In this document: positions 35,333-44,512 of the stretch, in pieces | Numbering within the stretch: position 1 is the first letter of the stretch | Layout of the letters: each line of letters begins with the position of its first letter | From: Lachnospiraceae bacterium UBA4260 | GTDB lineage: Bacteria > Bacillota > Clostridia > Lachnospirales > Lachnospiraceae | DNA: 62,975 nt | Reading direction: 5' to 3' | Assembly: GCA_002395235.1 (NCBI GenBank) | Contig: DGWK01000025.1 | Location: forward strand, 1 to 62,975 | Notes under the pieces: generated by a model | Told to the model about the DNA's origin: nothing | The model's database searches: none | The model's input: only the letters and a program-made list of their open reading frames with translations | Made by a program: the position numbers and the translations under genes

Positions 35333-35533
35333 ATGCTAAAAGCACCTGAAATTGCAGACTCGACCGCCGAGGAGCGCAGGGCATTTATCAAAGCCAAATT
35401 TCCCTGCATAGCTGACTGCGATATGTGCGGTCTGTGCAAAGTATTCCGGGGCGCCACCGCAGAACGCGCCTATGACGACTATATCACCGGAAAGCGTTCC
35501 TATATGGAAGTTTCTGCGGATTACAAACGGTGA
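35333..35533 (+). CDS. Small Cys-rich protein (paralog 2)
   Basis: A 66-residue protein. ATG at 35333 is chosen because AGGAG lies 8 bases upstream; ATG at 35327 is too close. Four cysteines in CIADCDMCGLC (about 25-35) and the ending YDDYITGKRSYMEVSADYK match the layout of paralog 1. It is 16 bp downstream of that gene. Probably a metal-binding or redox protein; the partner is unknown. Confidence 0.8.
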   Translation: MLKAPEIADSTAEERRAFIKAKFPCIADCDMCGLCKVFRGATAERAYDDYITGKRSYMEVSADYKR

Positions 35534-35610
35534 TACCTCCATGGCCGGCTGCCGCCGGCCGGTGTATTACGCACCGTTTCGATCATGAGAATTACCCTTT
35601 AAATCATTAA

Positions 35611-35660
35611 GATCCGGGACTGTGAGTTCGGACCTTCGTCCGTCTCACGCCCGGATCATT
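35611..35660. terminator. Strong hairpin after Cys-rich genes
   Basis: GATCCGGG pairs with CCCGGATC, with inner stems GTGAG/CTCAC and CGGAC/GTCCG around a short loop, followed by ATTTTG. It is 77 bp after the Cys-rich operon. The T run is short, so termination is likely but not certain. Confidence 0.65.
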
Positions 35661-36238
35661 TTGTATCGTTCGCTTTCGAGCACGCAGAGCATGTGCTCCA
35701 TCGGCGTAATGTTTCCGTTGTAACTGAACCTCATCCCGCCGGTTGCGGCTCCGCTCGAAAGGGCTGTGCCGCGTGGCGCACCAGCGTGCGAAATAGCTCA
35801 TCCGGTATCCTCCCCCGTTGCGGGAATATTTTGGCAGAGAATGCATCGCGCGCCCGGACGCTGTACCGTTCACCTGATGTGTTTGGTGTAACTGCCCCTT
35901 GTTACTGTTCCATAATCCTCAGGGTCAATCCACATTCGGTATACGTCTTTGCTCCTGGCAGCGTTCTGCACGTCGGTCGTGTCGGACGCCGCCGATGAAT
36001 CAGGGTAAAGCTCCGGATATATGCAGACGCGATTGATCATTATGCCGTGATTCTGAAATTAGGATCTGTCAGATGCCCAACGGTGACTGCACCTCCTCTC
36101 GGAACAGTTGGGTGTCGGTTTGCGGGTGTCGCACGACCTGCACGATCCACTTGCAATTCCTTCTCTTGCACAGTGGTTTTTCCTCTGACAGCGCTGCTGT
36201 ATGCGCCTATATCCGGCCGAAAAACCTTTGTTCACCGG
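35645..36238 (-). pseudogene. Possible decayed coding region, several short minus-strand frames
   Basis: No long gene is present. Minus-strand reading frames follow one another with overlapping stops: a frame from 36238 to 36044 without a good start, a 56-residue frame 36040-35870 (starts MINRVCIYPELYPD), a frame without start ending at about 35736 (FRAEPQPAG), and a 29-residue frame ending at 35645 (SYNGNITPMEHMLCVLESER) with GC-rich third positions. The pattern suggests a frameshifted gene or very small genes. Bases 35734-35790 also resemble a diverged palindromic repeat, which weakens the coding case. Confidence 0.35.
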
Positions 36239-36355
36239 AAGTCGGTTCTCTGCCTGACTTCTTCCACAGGGATTCTCCGGTCCCTATCGATGATCTTATG
36301 ATAACAGCAGCAATAGCCGTATGCATTAAACCCGCTGTTTAACCCAAGCGGGGGT

Positions 36356-36420
36356 GTGTCACGGGGACGTATCCGCTGACACACCCGAAAAATGTGTCAG
36401 CGGATACGTCCCCGTGACAC
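36356..36420. repeat. Perfect 28-bp inverted repeat (REP/MITE-like)
   Basis: Arms at 36356-36383 and 36393-36420 are exact reverse complements (arm starts GTGTCACGGGGACGTATCC), with the 9-base loop CCCGAAAAA. It lies 50 bp downstream of the GtrA-like gene end and can act as a bidirectional terminator. Similar GGGGACG-type palindromes are scattered in many Firmicutes genomes and are often linked to REP-type transposases (recalled knowledge). Confidence 0.9.
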
Positions 36421-36469
36421 AAAACCGGCGCCAGGACCACCCCTGACGCCGGCTCTATTCAACCACTTC

Positions 36470-37036
36470 TTATTTCTTCTTCTCACCAAACCCGGGAGCG
36501 AAGATCGTCTTATCAATCGCAAATATGATGACCATGGCCACACCGCCGGTCGCGACCGTAGTCACGATGTTGCGGACCGCGTCCGGAATGCCGAAGGCCG
36601 CCGTGACGGGATTCCATATGCAGGTGAACAGGTTCATGATCAGCATGACGCCGATCGTACCCAGCGCATGGAAGAAGATCTGCGGTCCCAGAGGTCCTTT
36701 GCTGCGGAATGTGACATTTCTCTGCAGCGGGAAGTTGATGCACTCGCCCAGGATGATGGAGGTGTAGTTTGCCAGTGTAAAGGCAAGTCCGCCGTCCGCG
36801 AGGCTGTTTCCGATGATGGCCAGCGTAAAGGGAACGCCGAACAGCTGCGTCTTAATGCCGGGCCAAACCCACTCTACGTCTCCCACAATTCCTCTGTAGA
36901 ATCCGGGCAGGAACGTCAGCAGCAGATATTTGATGAAAGTAACCACATAGCTGAAGATGATAAAGAGACCGCCTTCGCGGATCCACTGCGCCGCTTTGGG
37001 GTGCTTCTGCGCGAAGTTGTCCATAAATTCCTTCAT
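36470..37036 (-). CDS. GtrA-like membrane protein
   Basis: A 188-residue protein with four membrane helices (about 25-45, 68-92, 110-135, 150-172). NFPLQRNVTFRS after helix 2 is the typical GtrA loop. Family members take part in flipping lipid-linked sugars or in cell-envelope polysaccharide synthesis. The gene starts 3 bp after the GH3 beta-glucosidase stop, so both are made from one transcript. Ends in a Lys-rich cytosolic tail. Confidence 0.82.
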   Translation of the reverse strand: MKEFMDNFAQKHPKAAQWIREGGLFIIFSYVVTFIKYLLLTFLPGFYRGIVGDVEWVWPGIKTQLFGVPFTLAIIGNSLADGGLAFTLANYTSIILGECINFPLQRNVTFRSKGPLGPQIFFHALGTIGVMLIMNLFTCIWNPVTAAFGIPDAVRNIVTTVATGGVAMVIIFAIDKTIFAPGFGEKKK

Positions 37037-37039
37037 AAA

Positions 37040-39469
37040 TTACTTATCTCCCTTCAGTTTCTTCTCATATTTCTTGTTGGCGCTCATATTGGAGAAGTAG
37101 CCGCCGATCACCTTGCCGAGTCCACGGAAGAGATGTCCGTTCACGGCGTCCACCATACCTTCGACCATCTTCTTGTCGACCTGGCCGCCGGTCATTTTTC
37201 CGATTGCCCTGAAAGGCATGTTGTAGATGAACAGGACGTTCAGGTCGGGCTTTCCGGCCGCGTCCGCTTCCTGTTTCTTCTTCTCCAGCTGCTTGTAGAC
37301 GAAGCGCGCCAGTCCGCTCTTTGCGTTGACCAGCTGGCAGATCGCGTCGTTCTCGCCCAGCTCGCTCGTCCAGCTGCCGTCCGGGATCGGGCCGCCCAGA
37401 AGCTCCGCGAAGGCCTCGTCCGGGATCTCCAGAATCCTGCCTTCTCTGTAAGCGGTCAGCTTCGTCTCGTCGTAAGGAGCGGGAGCCGCATCGCCGGCCA
37501 CTTCAAGGCTTCCTTCCAGGCGGATATCTTCCACGCTGCTGCCCACGCTGATCGAGTAGGTGCCGCCCTCGACCGCCCAGCCGTTCTTCTTCACGTTCCA
37601 GTAGCGGAAGGTGAAGCGGTCGAACGGGATCGTGACCGTCTTGGACTCGCCTGCTGCCAGGAAGACCTTGGCAAAGCCCTTGAGCTCCTTGCGGGCGCGT
37701 GGTATTTTGGCGTCCGGAAGGCCCACATAGAGCTGCGCCACCTCCGCGCCGTCGCGGGAGCCGGTGTTCTTGACCGTAAAGGTCACGCCCTTGTCGTCCA
37801 CCTTGAGGTCGGAGTACTCGAAAGTTGTATAAGAGAGGCCGAATCCGAAGGGATAGCGGACCTTCTTATCAAATGTGTCAAAATAGCGATAACCGACAAA
37901 CAGAGCCTCCCTGTAATCGGAATTTCTCTGCTTTGCGGGATAGTAAGGGCTGGAAGGCGTCTCCTCATAGATCATGGGATAGGTCTCCGCCAGCTTTCCG
38001 GAAGGATTTACGCGTCCGGTCAGGATGTCGAGCATAGCGCCCGCGCCCGCCTGGCCCGTCAGATAGCCGTGCAGGATAGCCTTCAGGGAGTCCTCCCACT
38101 CCATCTCGATGGAGGAACCGGCGCTGATCACGCCGACCACGTTGGGATTGACCTTCGCCATGGCGCGCAGGACGTCAATCTGTACCTGCGGAATGTGCAT
38201 ATGCTTGCGGTCGAGACCTTCGGACTCACTCATCTCGTCCAAGCCGAAGAAGTACAGGACTACATCCGCGCCTTCCGCCGCCTTTACGGCCTCGCTGAGC
38301 AGCGCGCTGTCCGCCTCGCCGCTTCTCTTGTAGCCGTGGCACATGGCCGTGACCTGCAGATCCGGCTCCGCGCCGATCAGCTCCTCAATCGTCTCTACCT
38401 TGGTGGAGTTAACCATGGAGGAACCTGCTCCCTGATATCTGGGCTGGAATGCGAAGTCGCCTACCACCGCAACCTTGGTGCCCGCCTTCAGAGGAAGGAT
38501 ATCGCCGCTGTTCTTGAGCAGGATCGCGCACTGGGAAGCCGCTTTTCTGGCCAGCGCGTGGTGCGCCTCCACATCAAATTCCTCGCTGTGGCCCTTGGCC
38601 GCCTCGGTCGTCGTCAGCACTGCGTCCAGAAGCTCGTCGACGCGCGCGTCCAGATCTTCCATGGAGAGGCTTCCGTTCTTCACTGCCTCTACCAGCTCTC
38701 TCGCGCTGCCCAGTCCGGGCGCGGGCATCTCCAGATCGGAGCCGGCCTTGACTGCCGTGACGTGATCGTTTGCGCCGCCCCAGTCGGAGACCACAAATCC
38801 GTCGTAGCCCCACTCGCCGCGCAGGATCTCCTTGAGCAGATGCATGCTCTCGTTGGCGTACTCGCCGTTGACCTGGTTGTAGGACGTCATAAGGGCGCCC
38901 GGCTTCGCCTCGTCGATGGCCATCTCGAACCCTGTCAGATAGATCTCGCGCAGCGTCCGCTCATCTACGACCGCGTTCATCGCCATGCGGCGCTCCTCCT
39001 GGGAGTTGACGGCGAAATGCTTGATGCAGGAATAGACGCCCTGGCTCTGAATGCCCTTTATATAAGAGGCCGCCATCTTGCCGGCCAGATAGGGATCCTC
39101 TGAGAAATATTCGAAATTTCGTCCGCAGAGCGGGCTCCTCTTGATATTCATACCGGGGCCGAGCAAAATATTGACGCCCATCGCCTTGGCCTCTTCGCCC
39201 AGCGCGACGCCTACCTCGGTGCCCAGCTCTCTGTCCCAGCTGCCGGCCATGGTGGCCGCCGTCGGGAAGCAGGTCGCCGGAAGAGACGCGTTGAGGCCCA
39301 GGTGATCGCCCGCGCCCGCCTGCCTCCGAAGTCCGTGAGGGCCGTCTGACATGATCATAGACGGAATATTAAGTCTGGGGATATCTCTGGAGTCCCATTC
39401 CCCCTTGCCGCCCAAGAGGGCCGCCTTTTCCTCCAAAGTAAGCTGATCAATCAAATTCTGATGCTTCAT
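37040..39469 (-). CDS. Glycoside hydrolase family 3 beta-glucosidase-like
   Basis: An 809-residue cytosolic enzyme without signal peptide. The GH3 N-terminal barrel contains IKHFAVNSQE and the nucleophile Asp in GFVVSDWGGAND (about residue 235). The alpha/beta sandwich domain follows, then a fibronectin-III-like domain (about 570-645, GSRDGAEVAQLYV). An extra helical C-terminal region of about 130 residues is seen in clostridial homologs. Hydrolyses beta-linked glucosides or related oligosaccharides. It lies upstream of the GtrA-like gene in one operon. Confidence 0.93.
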   Translation of the reverse strand: MKHQNLIDQLTLEEKAALLGGKGEWDSRDIPRLNIPSMIMSDGPHGLRRQAGAGDHLGLNASLPATCFPTAATMAGSWDRELGTEVGVALGEEAKAMGVNILLGPGMNIKRSPLCGRNFEYFSEDPYLAGKMAASYIKGIQSQGVYSCIKHFAVNSQEERRMAMNAVVDERTLREIYLTGFEMAIDEAKPGALMTSYNQVNGEYANESMHLLKEILRGEWGYDGFVVSDWGGANDHVTAVKAGSDLEMPAPGLGSARELVEAVKNGSLSMEDLDARVDELLDAVLTTTEAAKGHSEEFDVEAHHALARKAASQCAILLKNSGDILPLKAGTKVAVVGDFAFQPRYQGAGSSMVNSTKVETIEELIGAEPDLQVTAMCHGYKRSGEADSALLSEAVKAAEGADVVLYFFGLDEMSESEGLDRKHMHIPQVQIDVLRAMAKVNPNVVGVISAGSSIEMEWEDSLKAILHGYLTGQAGAGAMLDILTGRVNPSGKLAETYPMIYEETPSSPYYPAKQRNSDYREALFVGYRYFDTFDKKVRYPFGFGLSYTTFEYSDLKVDDKGVTFTVKNTGSRDGAEVAQLYVGLPDAKIPRARKELKGFAKVFLAAGESKTVTIPFDRFTFRYWNVKKNGWAVEGGTYSISVGSSVEDIRLEGSLEVAGDAAPAPYDETKLTAYREGRILEIPDEAFAELLGGPIPDGSWTSELGENDAICQLVNAKSGLARFVYKQLEKKKQEADAAGKPDLNVLFIYNMPFRAIGKMTGGQVDKKMVEGMVDAVNGHLFRGLGKVIGGYFSNMSANKKYEKKLKGDK

Positions 39470-39536
39470 TGATCCTCCTTCTCATCTGTCCGTGTTGTCT
39501 GTTACAAAATCAGCAAATTTATATATCATATATTAC

Positions 39537-39587
39537 CAAAAAAGCCCGACCATGTGCGGTTTCTGGCATAAACCGTACATAGTCAGG
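39537..39587 (-). terminator. Rho-independent terminator after sensor kinase gene
   Basis: In the minus-strand RNA, GCCUGACUAUGUACGGUUU pairs with AAACCGCACAUGGUCGGGC (a few mismatches) and is followed by a U run (39542-39537). It lies 70 bp after the kinase stop codon. Confidence 0.85.
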
Positions 39588-39657
39588 CACAAATTGCCGT
39601 CTTTTCCGTTTCTGTTCAAGGCCCGCTGCGCTCTGTGCGATCACCATCTGCGAGCGC

Positions 39658-41007
39658 TCACAGCACCGGATTATGTCTGTCGCTCTGCGTGATCGGCTTT
39701 GGAATCAATATTTTGACCGCGAACTGCTCATCTCCTTGCTCATAAGTGACGGAGCCGCCGTACTTGGCCGCCGCGTAGCGGATGCTGCGCACTCCGTAGC
39801 CGTGCATCTTCCGGTCCTCCTTGGTGGTCACCGGCAGGCCGTCCTTCATCGCGATCTCGCCCTCGAAGTAATTGGAGATCTCCGTGTAGACAAAGCCCTT
39901 TTTCTCGGTCACCAGCATGTGGATCCAGCGCCGGCCCCGCTCCTGCACCGTCGCCTCGCACTCGATCGCGTTCTCCAGGGCGTTTCCGAAGATCGTGCAG
40001 ATGTCCACCACGTGCATGGGGGAGATCAGCGCTCCGTCCGCGACGCACGTGAAGGCGATGCCCAGTGCCCGGATCTGCGCCTCTTTACCTGACAAAATAG
40101 CGTCCAGAACCGGATTTCCTGTCTGCCGCTCAGGCCTGTACTCCTCAAGCTGTTCCTCCATTTCCTCAATCGCCTGCATCCTCTTCTCGGGATCCATTTC
40201 CGCCTTGAGGCCCGCGATCTGATGCTTGAGGTCATGGTACTTGAAATTCACCATGTCGATGGCTTCTCTTGCATTTCTGTACTTCTCGTACTGCGCGCTG
40301 AGGATCGTCTGAATCCGCTCCAGCTCCCGCTGCGCCTGGATCCCGATCAGCCTCAGGCGCACCGCGTAGAGCAGCACCAGTCCTCCCAGGTCCACCAGCG
40401 AGCGCGTGTTGAACAGGTCGGCGTCAACAGCCTTGCCCTCTGCGAAAATGTTGAGCGCAAATCCCAGGTTACTGATGGCGAAGGTCGCCAGCACGACGAT
40501 GGCCGGCGGGATCAGGTCCTGCCACTGCACTCTTACCTCCAGTTGCGCCTCGAGCGTCCTCAGCTCGATCCACCCGATCACCGCAAGGACCAGCCCATAG
40601 ACGACTGCCATGACCACTGCGGCGATAAACCGGTTCATCCCGCTGTAAACCTGATAGCACCCCCGCACGATCTGCCAGCCCACACTGGCCATAAGCTCAG
40701 CCGCCACAATAGACAGGAGCGTGTAGTAAAGGCAGATATGATACGGGTAGTCCATACACATTGCCAAAAAAGCGAACATCAGTCCAAACGCGACCAGCAT
40801 ACAGGGAATCCACAGCAGAAGCGGCACATTGGCCGTCACAACCAGAAAGAAACTCTGCAGGACAAGAAATGCCGCGGCGATTCCGGCCGTCATGGCCTTG
40901 TCGTATTTGCGCGGCATGAAGAAAATAAAGAGCAGGCATGTCGCCCACTCCGCAATAGCTGTATAGATCCTCGGAATATCCGGAAATGTCGTCGCAATCG
41001 TATCCAT
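39658..41007 (-). CDS. GHKL-type sensor histidine kinase (AgrC/LytS-like)
   Basis: A 449-residue protein. ATG at 41007 follows GAGGGAGAG; the open frame extends to 41076. About six membrane helices occupy residues 1-195. A helical linker with FKYHDLKHQI, the phosphoacceptor His region of this class, lies near 265. The GHKL ATPase domain follows, with GNALENAIEC as N box and GYGVRSI as G box. Such kinases sense peptides or envelope signals and phosphorylate LytTR-type regulators. The partner is the next upstream gene. Confidence 0.9.
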   Translation of the reverse strand: MDTIATTFPDIPRIYTAIAEWATCLLFIFFMPRKYDKAMTAGIAAAFLVLQSFFLVVTANVPLLLWIPCMLVAFGLMFAFLAMCMDYPYHICLYYTLLSIVAAELMASVGWQIVRGCYQVYSGMNRFIAAVVMAVVYGLVLAVIGWIELRTLEAQLEVRVQWQDLIPPAIVVLATFAISNLGFALNIFAEGKAVDADLFNTRSLVDLGGLVLLYAVRLRLIGIQAQRELERIQTILSAQYEKYRNAREAIDMVNFKYHDLKHQIAGLKAEMDPEKRMQAIEEMEEQLEEYRPERQTGNPVLDAILSGKEAQIRALGIAFTCVADGALISPMHVVDICTIFGNALENAIECEATVQERGRRWIHMLVTEKKGFVYTEISNYFEGEIAMKDGLPVTTKEDRKMHGYGVRSIRYAAAKYGGSVTYEQGDEQFAVKILIPKPITQSDRHNPVL

Positions 41008-41112
41008 TCTCTCCCTCAAAGACGCCGCACAAGGTCCGGGGCCGCTCCCGAAGCCGCCCCGCCTCATACAGCGCACTCGGTCAGTCGCTGAACTGCCGGT
41101 AAGTGCGCACGT

Positions 41113-41814
41113 TCAGTCGCTGATCTGCCTGGTAAGCGCGGTCATGAACTCGTTTCTTCTGGCCCGGCTGATCAGGAGCTTTTCTCCCCCGATCTCGCAG
41201 CACCCGTCGACAATTCCCTCGACATGCTGCAGGTTGACCAGATAACACTTGTTGCTCCTGAAAAAGCCTTTGTCCGAGAGAAGCTTTTCCGCGTCTCCCA
41301 TCCGCTCCCGCGTCACAAAGTCGCCCTTCTTCGTGTGGTAGATCAGGTTGTGCCCCTCGCTCTCCACGTAGTACAGATCTGTCGTCCTGATCCTGCGCAG
41401 TCCGGTCTTTGTGCTGATGGTCAGAACGGATTCCTCTCTGCTCTCCATCCTCGAGACGGCCTTGTCCAGTTTTTTGGCAAAGATGTAGTAGCTCACCGGC
41501 TTGAGCACATAGTCCAGCGCATCCACCTCGTAGCCGCGGATCGCGTAATCATTTCGGTTGGTTATAAATATGATCTGGACCTCCTGGTCCCGCTCCCGGA
41601 TCTTCTCCGCCGCCGTCATCCCGTCCATGAACTGCATCTGGATATCCATGAGCAGGATATCAAAGCCGCCTTTGTAGTCCTCGACCAGGTCTTCTCCGTC
41701 CTGATACTGCGTAACCTTGATCTGGCGCTTTGTCTCCTCGCCATAGCGTCGAACAAATTCTTCCAGTTCCGCGGCATATCTCTCTTCATCTTCCACAATC
41801 GCAATATGCAGCAT
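41113..41814 (-). CDS. LytTR-family response regulator
   Basis: A 233-residue protein. The receiver domain (1-120) has the acidic pair EDEE near the start, the phosphorylated Asp in FDILLMDIQMQ (about 57) and Lys in YVLKPV (about 107). A LytTR DNA-binding domain (about 135-230) contains YYVESEGHNLIYHT and FFRSNKCYLVNLQHVEGI. It pairs with the kinase downstream. No AgrB/AgrD-like genes are near, so the signal is unknown. Confidence 0.92.
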   Translation of the reverse strand: MLHIAIVEDEERYAAELEEFVRRYGEETKRQIKVTQYQDGEDLVEDYKGGFDILLMDIQMQFMDGMTAAEKIRERDQEVQIIFITNRNDYAIRGYEVDALDYVLKPVSYYIFAKKLDKAVSRMESREESVLTISTKTGLRRIRTTDLYYVESEGHNLIYHTKKGDFVTRERMGDAEKLLSDKGFFRSNKCYLVNLQHVEGIVDGCCEIGGEKLLISRARRNEFMTALTRQISD

Positions 41815-41899
41815 ATGTTCTCAATCCCCCCTGAGCACGAGGCTCGCAGAACGGCCCCGTCTTTCTCATTATAGCAGATGGAAGAGATATTTGCTCAGC

Positions 41900-42946
41900 T
41901 CACATGTCCGCAGATGTCTGCACTGGGGTCTGCTCCGAGGCCTGCCCCGAAGTCTGCTCCGAGGTCTGTTCAAACAGATTCGCCGCCGCCTGTGTCACCA
42001 TTTCCCTGTACTTGTCGCGGATCGCTTCGGGCGCCACTATTTTCACCTTTCCTTCGAAAGGGAACACCCAGCCGTAGAATGTCGGGCTGTCCGCCACATT
42101 CACTCTTGCGCAGAACGTATCCTCCGAAGTCCTCCAGGTCTCCACCTCCTCGCCGAACTGGTCGACGATGTACTTCATCATATCGCTCTGACACTCCAGG
42201 ACCACCTGCACCTCGTCGCCCGCGAACATGCGGAACTGATGCTGCACGTACTCTTCTATATTGAGTCCTTCGGGCATGGGAACGGCGTCCTCTTCCAGCA
42301 TCCCGGTGTTCAGCATGCGGTCTACGCGGAAATTTACGACTTTCTGCCTGGCGTCCGAAAAACCGCACATGTAGTAATGATTGTCGTCCCAGACCAGCGC
42401 GTAAGGGCTCACATAATATTTTGCCCCGTCATGGCGAAGCCGCCTGTTCTTGTCCGCGTCGTACTCCACATACTGGAAGCAGATCTTCTTTCCACTGTTG
42501 ATGGCGTCCGTGATCGCGTCCACGATATAGTAGATCTGATAATTGTCCGCCTTGAGGCGGTCCGCCATATAGAGATGGCGGGTGATTCTCTGTGACTGAT
42601 GCTTGCTGACGCACCCGACGAGCTTTGCCACCAGAGTATCGCTCTTCTCCTTGGAGATGAACCGGGAAGAACAGACCGCATCGATCAGCAGCTTGATCTC
42701 CGGGATCTCAAAACCGCGGCTCGCCAGGAAAAAGGAGTGCTGCGTGCTCTTGACCGTCACGATATCGAATCCCTCTCCGACCAGGACGTCGATATCATCC
42801 TTGACTGTCTTTCTGGACGCATGGGCGTCCTCCGCACTGAAGATCTTCACCAGCTCGGGGGTTGAAACGGGGTGATCCTCGTCCGTGTTTTCAAACAAAT
42901 ATTTCAGCATTCGAAAGGGTCTCTGTTTGTTGCGTATATTTGTCAT
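41900..42946 (-). CDS. WYL-domain transcriptional regulator
   Basis: A 348-residue protein with an N-terminal winged helix (about 10-70) and a WYL domain (about 140-240: INSGKKICFQYVEYD, KYYVSPYALVWDDNHYYMCGF) followed by a WCX-type C-terminal extension. ATG at 42946 is used because GGAGG lies inside the longer frame just before it. The tail is a degenerate 'EQTSxQ' repeat. WYL proteins sense nucleic acid or small ligands and regulate stress or metabolic genes. Monocistronic; target unknown. Confidence 0.88.
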   Translation of the reverse strand: MTNIRNKQRPFRMLKYLFENTDEDHPVSTPELVKIFSAEDAHASRKTVKDDIDVLVGEGFDIVTVKSTQHSFFLASRGFEIPEIKLLIDAVCSSRFISKEKSDTLVAKLVGCVSKHQSQRITRHLYMADRLKADNYQIYYIVDAITDAINSGKKICFQYVEYDADKNRRLRHDGAKYYVSPYALVWDDNHYYMCGFSDARQKVVNFRVDRMLNTGMLEEDAVPMPEGLNIEEYVQHQFRMFAGDEVQVVLECQSDMMKYIVDQFGEEVETWRTSEDTFCARVNVADSPTFYGWVFPFEGKVKIVAPEAIRDKYREMVTQAAANLFEQTSEQTSGQASEQTPVQTSADM

Positions 42947-43126
42947 GGGAACCTCCAAGTTCATTTTGTCTGCCGCCAGTTAGTGAATTGGGTGCTGAAT
43001 AATTAAATAAATTATATCTGTTATTTTGATAAATTTACATAGCTTTTACAATATATTTCTTCCTTATGACTCCGGAAACGCTAATTATTTCTGTTTTTTT
43101 ATTCTCCACCCCGCAAATCCTGACGT

Positions 43127-43170
43127 AAAAAAACGGCCTCCCGCCGGGCAATACCCGGGCGGAAGGCCGC
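43127..43170 (-). terminator. Rho-independent terminator after glycerate operon
   Basis: Minus-strand RNA GCGGCCUUCCGCCCGGG pairs with CCCGGCGGGAGGCCG around a short loop and ends in seven U residues (43133-43127). Ends the glxK-gntP transcript. Confidence 0.9.
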
Positions 43171-43185
43171 TCCCTCTGTGAACTA

Positions 43186-44448
43186 TTAATGCAATACCAG
43201 ATACATGATCACGGATACGACTGTGCTTGTGAGACCGATCGCCGCCTCATAGGGGATCAGCTTCATGCGGTCACCGATGGACAGGTTGACCGCGCCGCCC
43301 GTGGCGTGGAAGAAGGAGCCGTGGGGCAGGGAGTCCAGAACCGTAGCTCCCGCGTGGACCATTGCTGCTGCCGCCAGCGCCGACACACCGTTGGAGAGCA
43401 GTGTGGGGGCAAAAGTCTGCGCTGCCACTGTTGCTCCGGCAGTGGTCGACGCCGTAGCAGCTGCCATCAGTATTCCTGCAAGCGGTGCAAGTACAAAAGC
43501 GGGCATATTCATTGCTTCCAGGATATTGGTGACGTCATACTGAAGTGCGGAGGCCTTGATGATACCGGCGATCGTGCCTGTACCGATCAGAAGGATTGAG
43601 ACACCGATGACCTTGCTCAGGCCGAATTCCATATATTCTACACAGTTTTTCACTTTTCCAGTGGCGATCATACTTACGAAGCCGCCTACGGGCAGTGCGA
43701 TCAGCGGATCGATGGCGATCCCTGCGATGGGGCGAAGGGCGAGCATGACGATAACAACAACGGGACCAAGGACGGCTGCCCCGAAACCGGGCAGGTTCTT
43801 CTCTCCGGAGCTCTCCATATCGGCAGAGCTGATCTCGTCGCCCTTCTTCTTCACCAGCATGGAGGCCAGAAAGATGGCCATGGCAAGCGCAAAGACTGCG
43901 GGAATGGCATTTCTCATCATTACAGCAGTCAGATCCTGGGAGAACGCCTCAGATACCGCGATGGTGTTAGGGTTGGGGGAAATGATGTTTCCCGCCTTTC
44001 CGCCGCCGATCATGGCGACCAGAATGCCGCTCTTGGAGAGGCCGGCTCTCTTGCCGATCGCCAGAGCGATGGGCGCCACCGTGATGACGGAGATATCGAT
44101 AAATACGCCGACGGCGCAGATGATCATGGTCGCAATGGCAATGGCCGCCACGGCTCTCTTTTCTCCGAGCTTTTCAACGATGGTCTCCGCGATCTTCTCC
44201 GCCGAGCCTGTCTTGATCAGGGCGCCTGCCAGAATTCCGCTGGTCAGAATACGGAGGACGGATGACATCATGGAACCCGCGCCGCTCACCATCGTGTTTA
44301 CGGTATTGGCGAGTCCGCCGCCTCCGATCAGGCCGCCGATGAGCGCGCCCAGGATCAGGCTGTAGGCGGGCTGCACCTTCTTAATGATCAGTACAATTGC
44401 GATTACAAGTCCGACGATTGCTCCTAATGTTGTGAACTGTGCTTCCAT
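43186..44448 (-). CDS. GntP-family sugar acid permease, probably for glycerate
   Basis: A 420-residue integral membrane protein with about 12 helices and GntP-family segments such as GGGKAGNIISPNPNTIAVSEAF and HAGATVLDSLPHGSFFHATGG. The family carries gluconate, glycerate and related acids with protons. It is directly downstream of glycerate kinase and near a CdaR-type regulator, so glycerate is the likely substrate (inference). Confidence 0.9.
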   Translation of the reverse strand: MEAQFTTLGAIVGLVIAIVLIIKKVQPAYSLILGALIGGLIGGGGLANTVNTMVSGAGSMMSSVLRILTSGILAGALIKTGSAEKIAETIVEKLGEKRAVAAIAIATMIICAVGVFIDISVITVAPIALAIGKRAGLSKSGILVAMIGGGKAGNIISPNPNTIAVSEAFSQDLTAVMMRNAIPAVFALAMAIFLASMLVKKKGDEISSADMESSGEKNLPGFGAAVLGPVVVIVMLALRPIAGIAIDPLIALPVGGFVSMIATGKVKNCVEYMEFGLSKVIGVSILLIGTGTIAGIIKASALQYDVTNILEAMNMPAFVLAPLAGILMAAATASTTAGATVAAQTFAPTLLSNGVSALAAAAMVHAGATVLDSLPHGSFFHATGGAVNLSIGDRMKLIPYEAAIGLTSTVVSVIMYLVLH

Positions 44449-44512
44449 TTTTTATCCTTTCTGTAATACCGCTTAATCTTCAAATGGCTTAGATGTCTTT
44501 TCGTCAAAAACT

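Noticed and set aside
35860..35900. A programmed +1 frameshift at AGG TGA joining two short frames
   Set aside because: It resembles the RF2-type site only loosely, neither frame matches a known protein, and the area overlaps a repeat; a decayed gene is simpler.
36392..39103. A 903-residue open frame on the plus strand
   Set aside because: It lies wholly opposite the GH3 and GtrA genes, which have clear conserved motifs. Its protein is Arg/His/Gln-rich with no domain; a shadow of GC-rich coding DNA.
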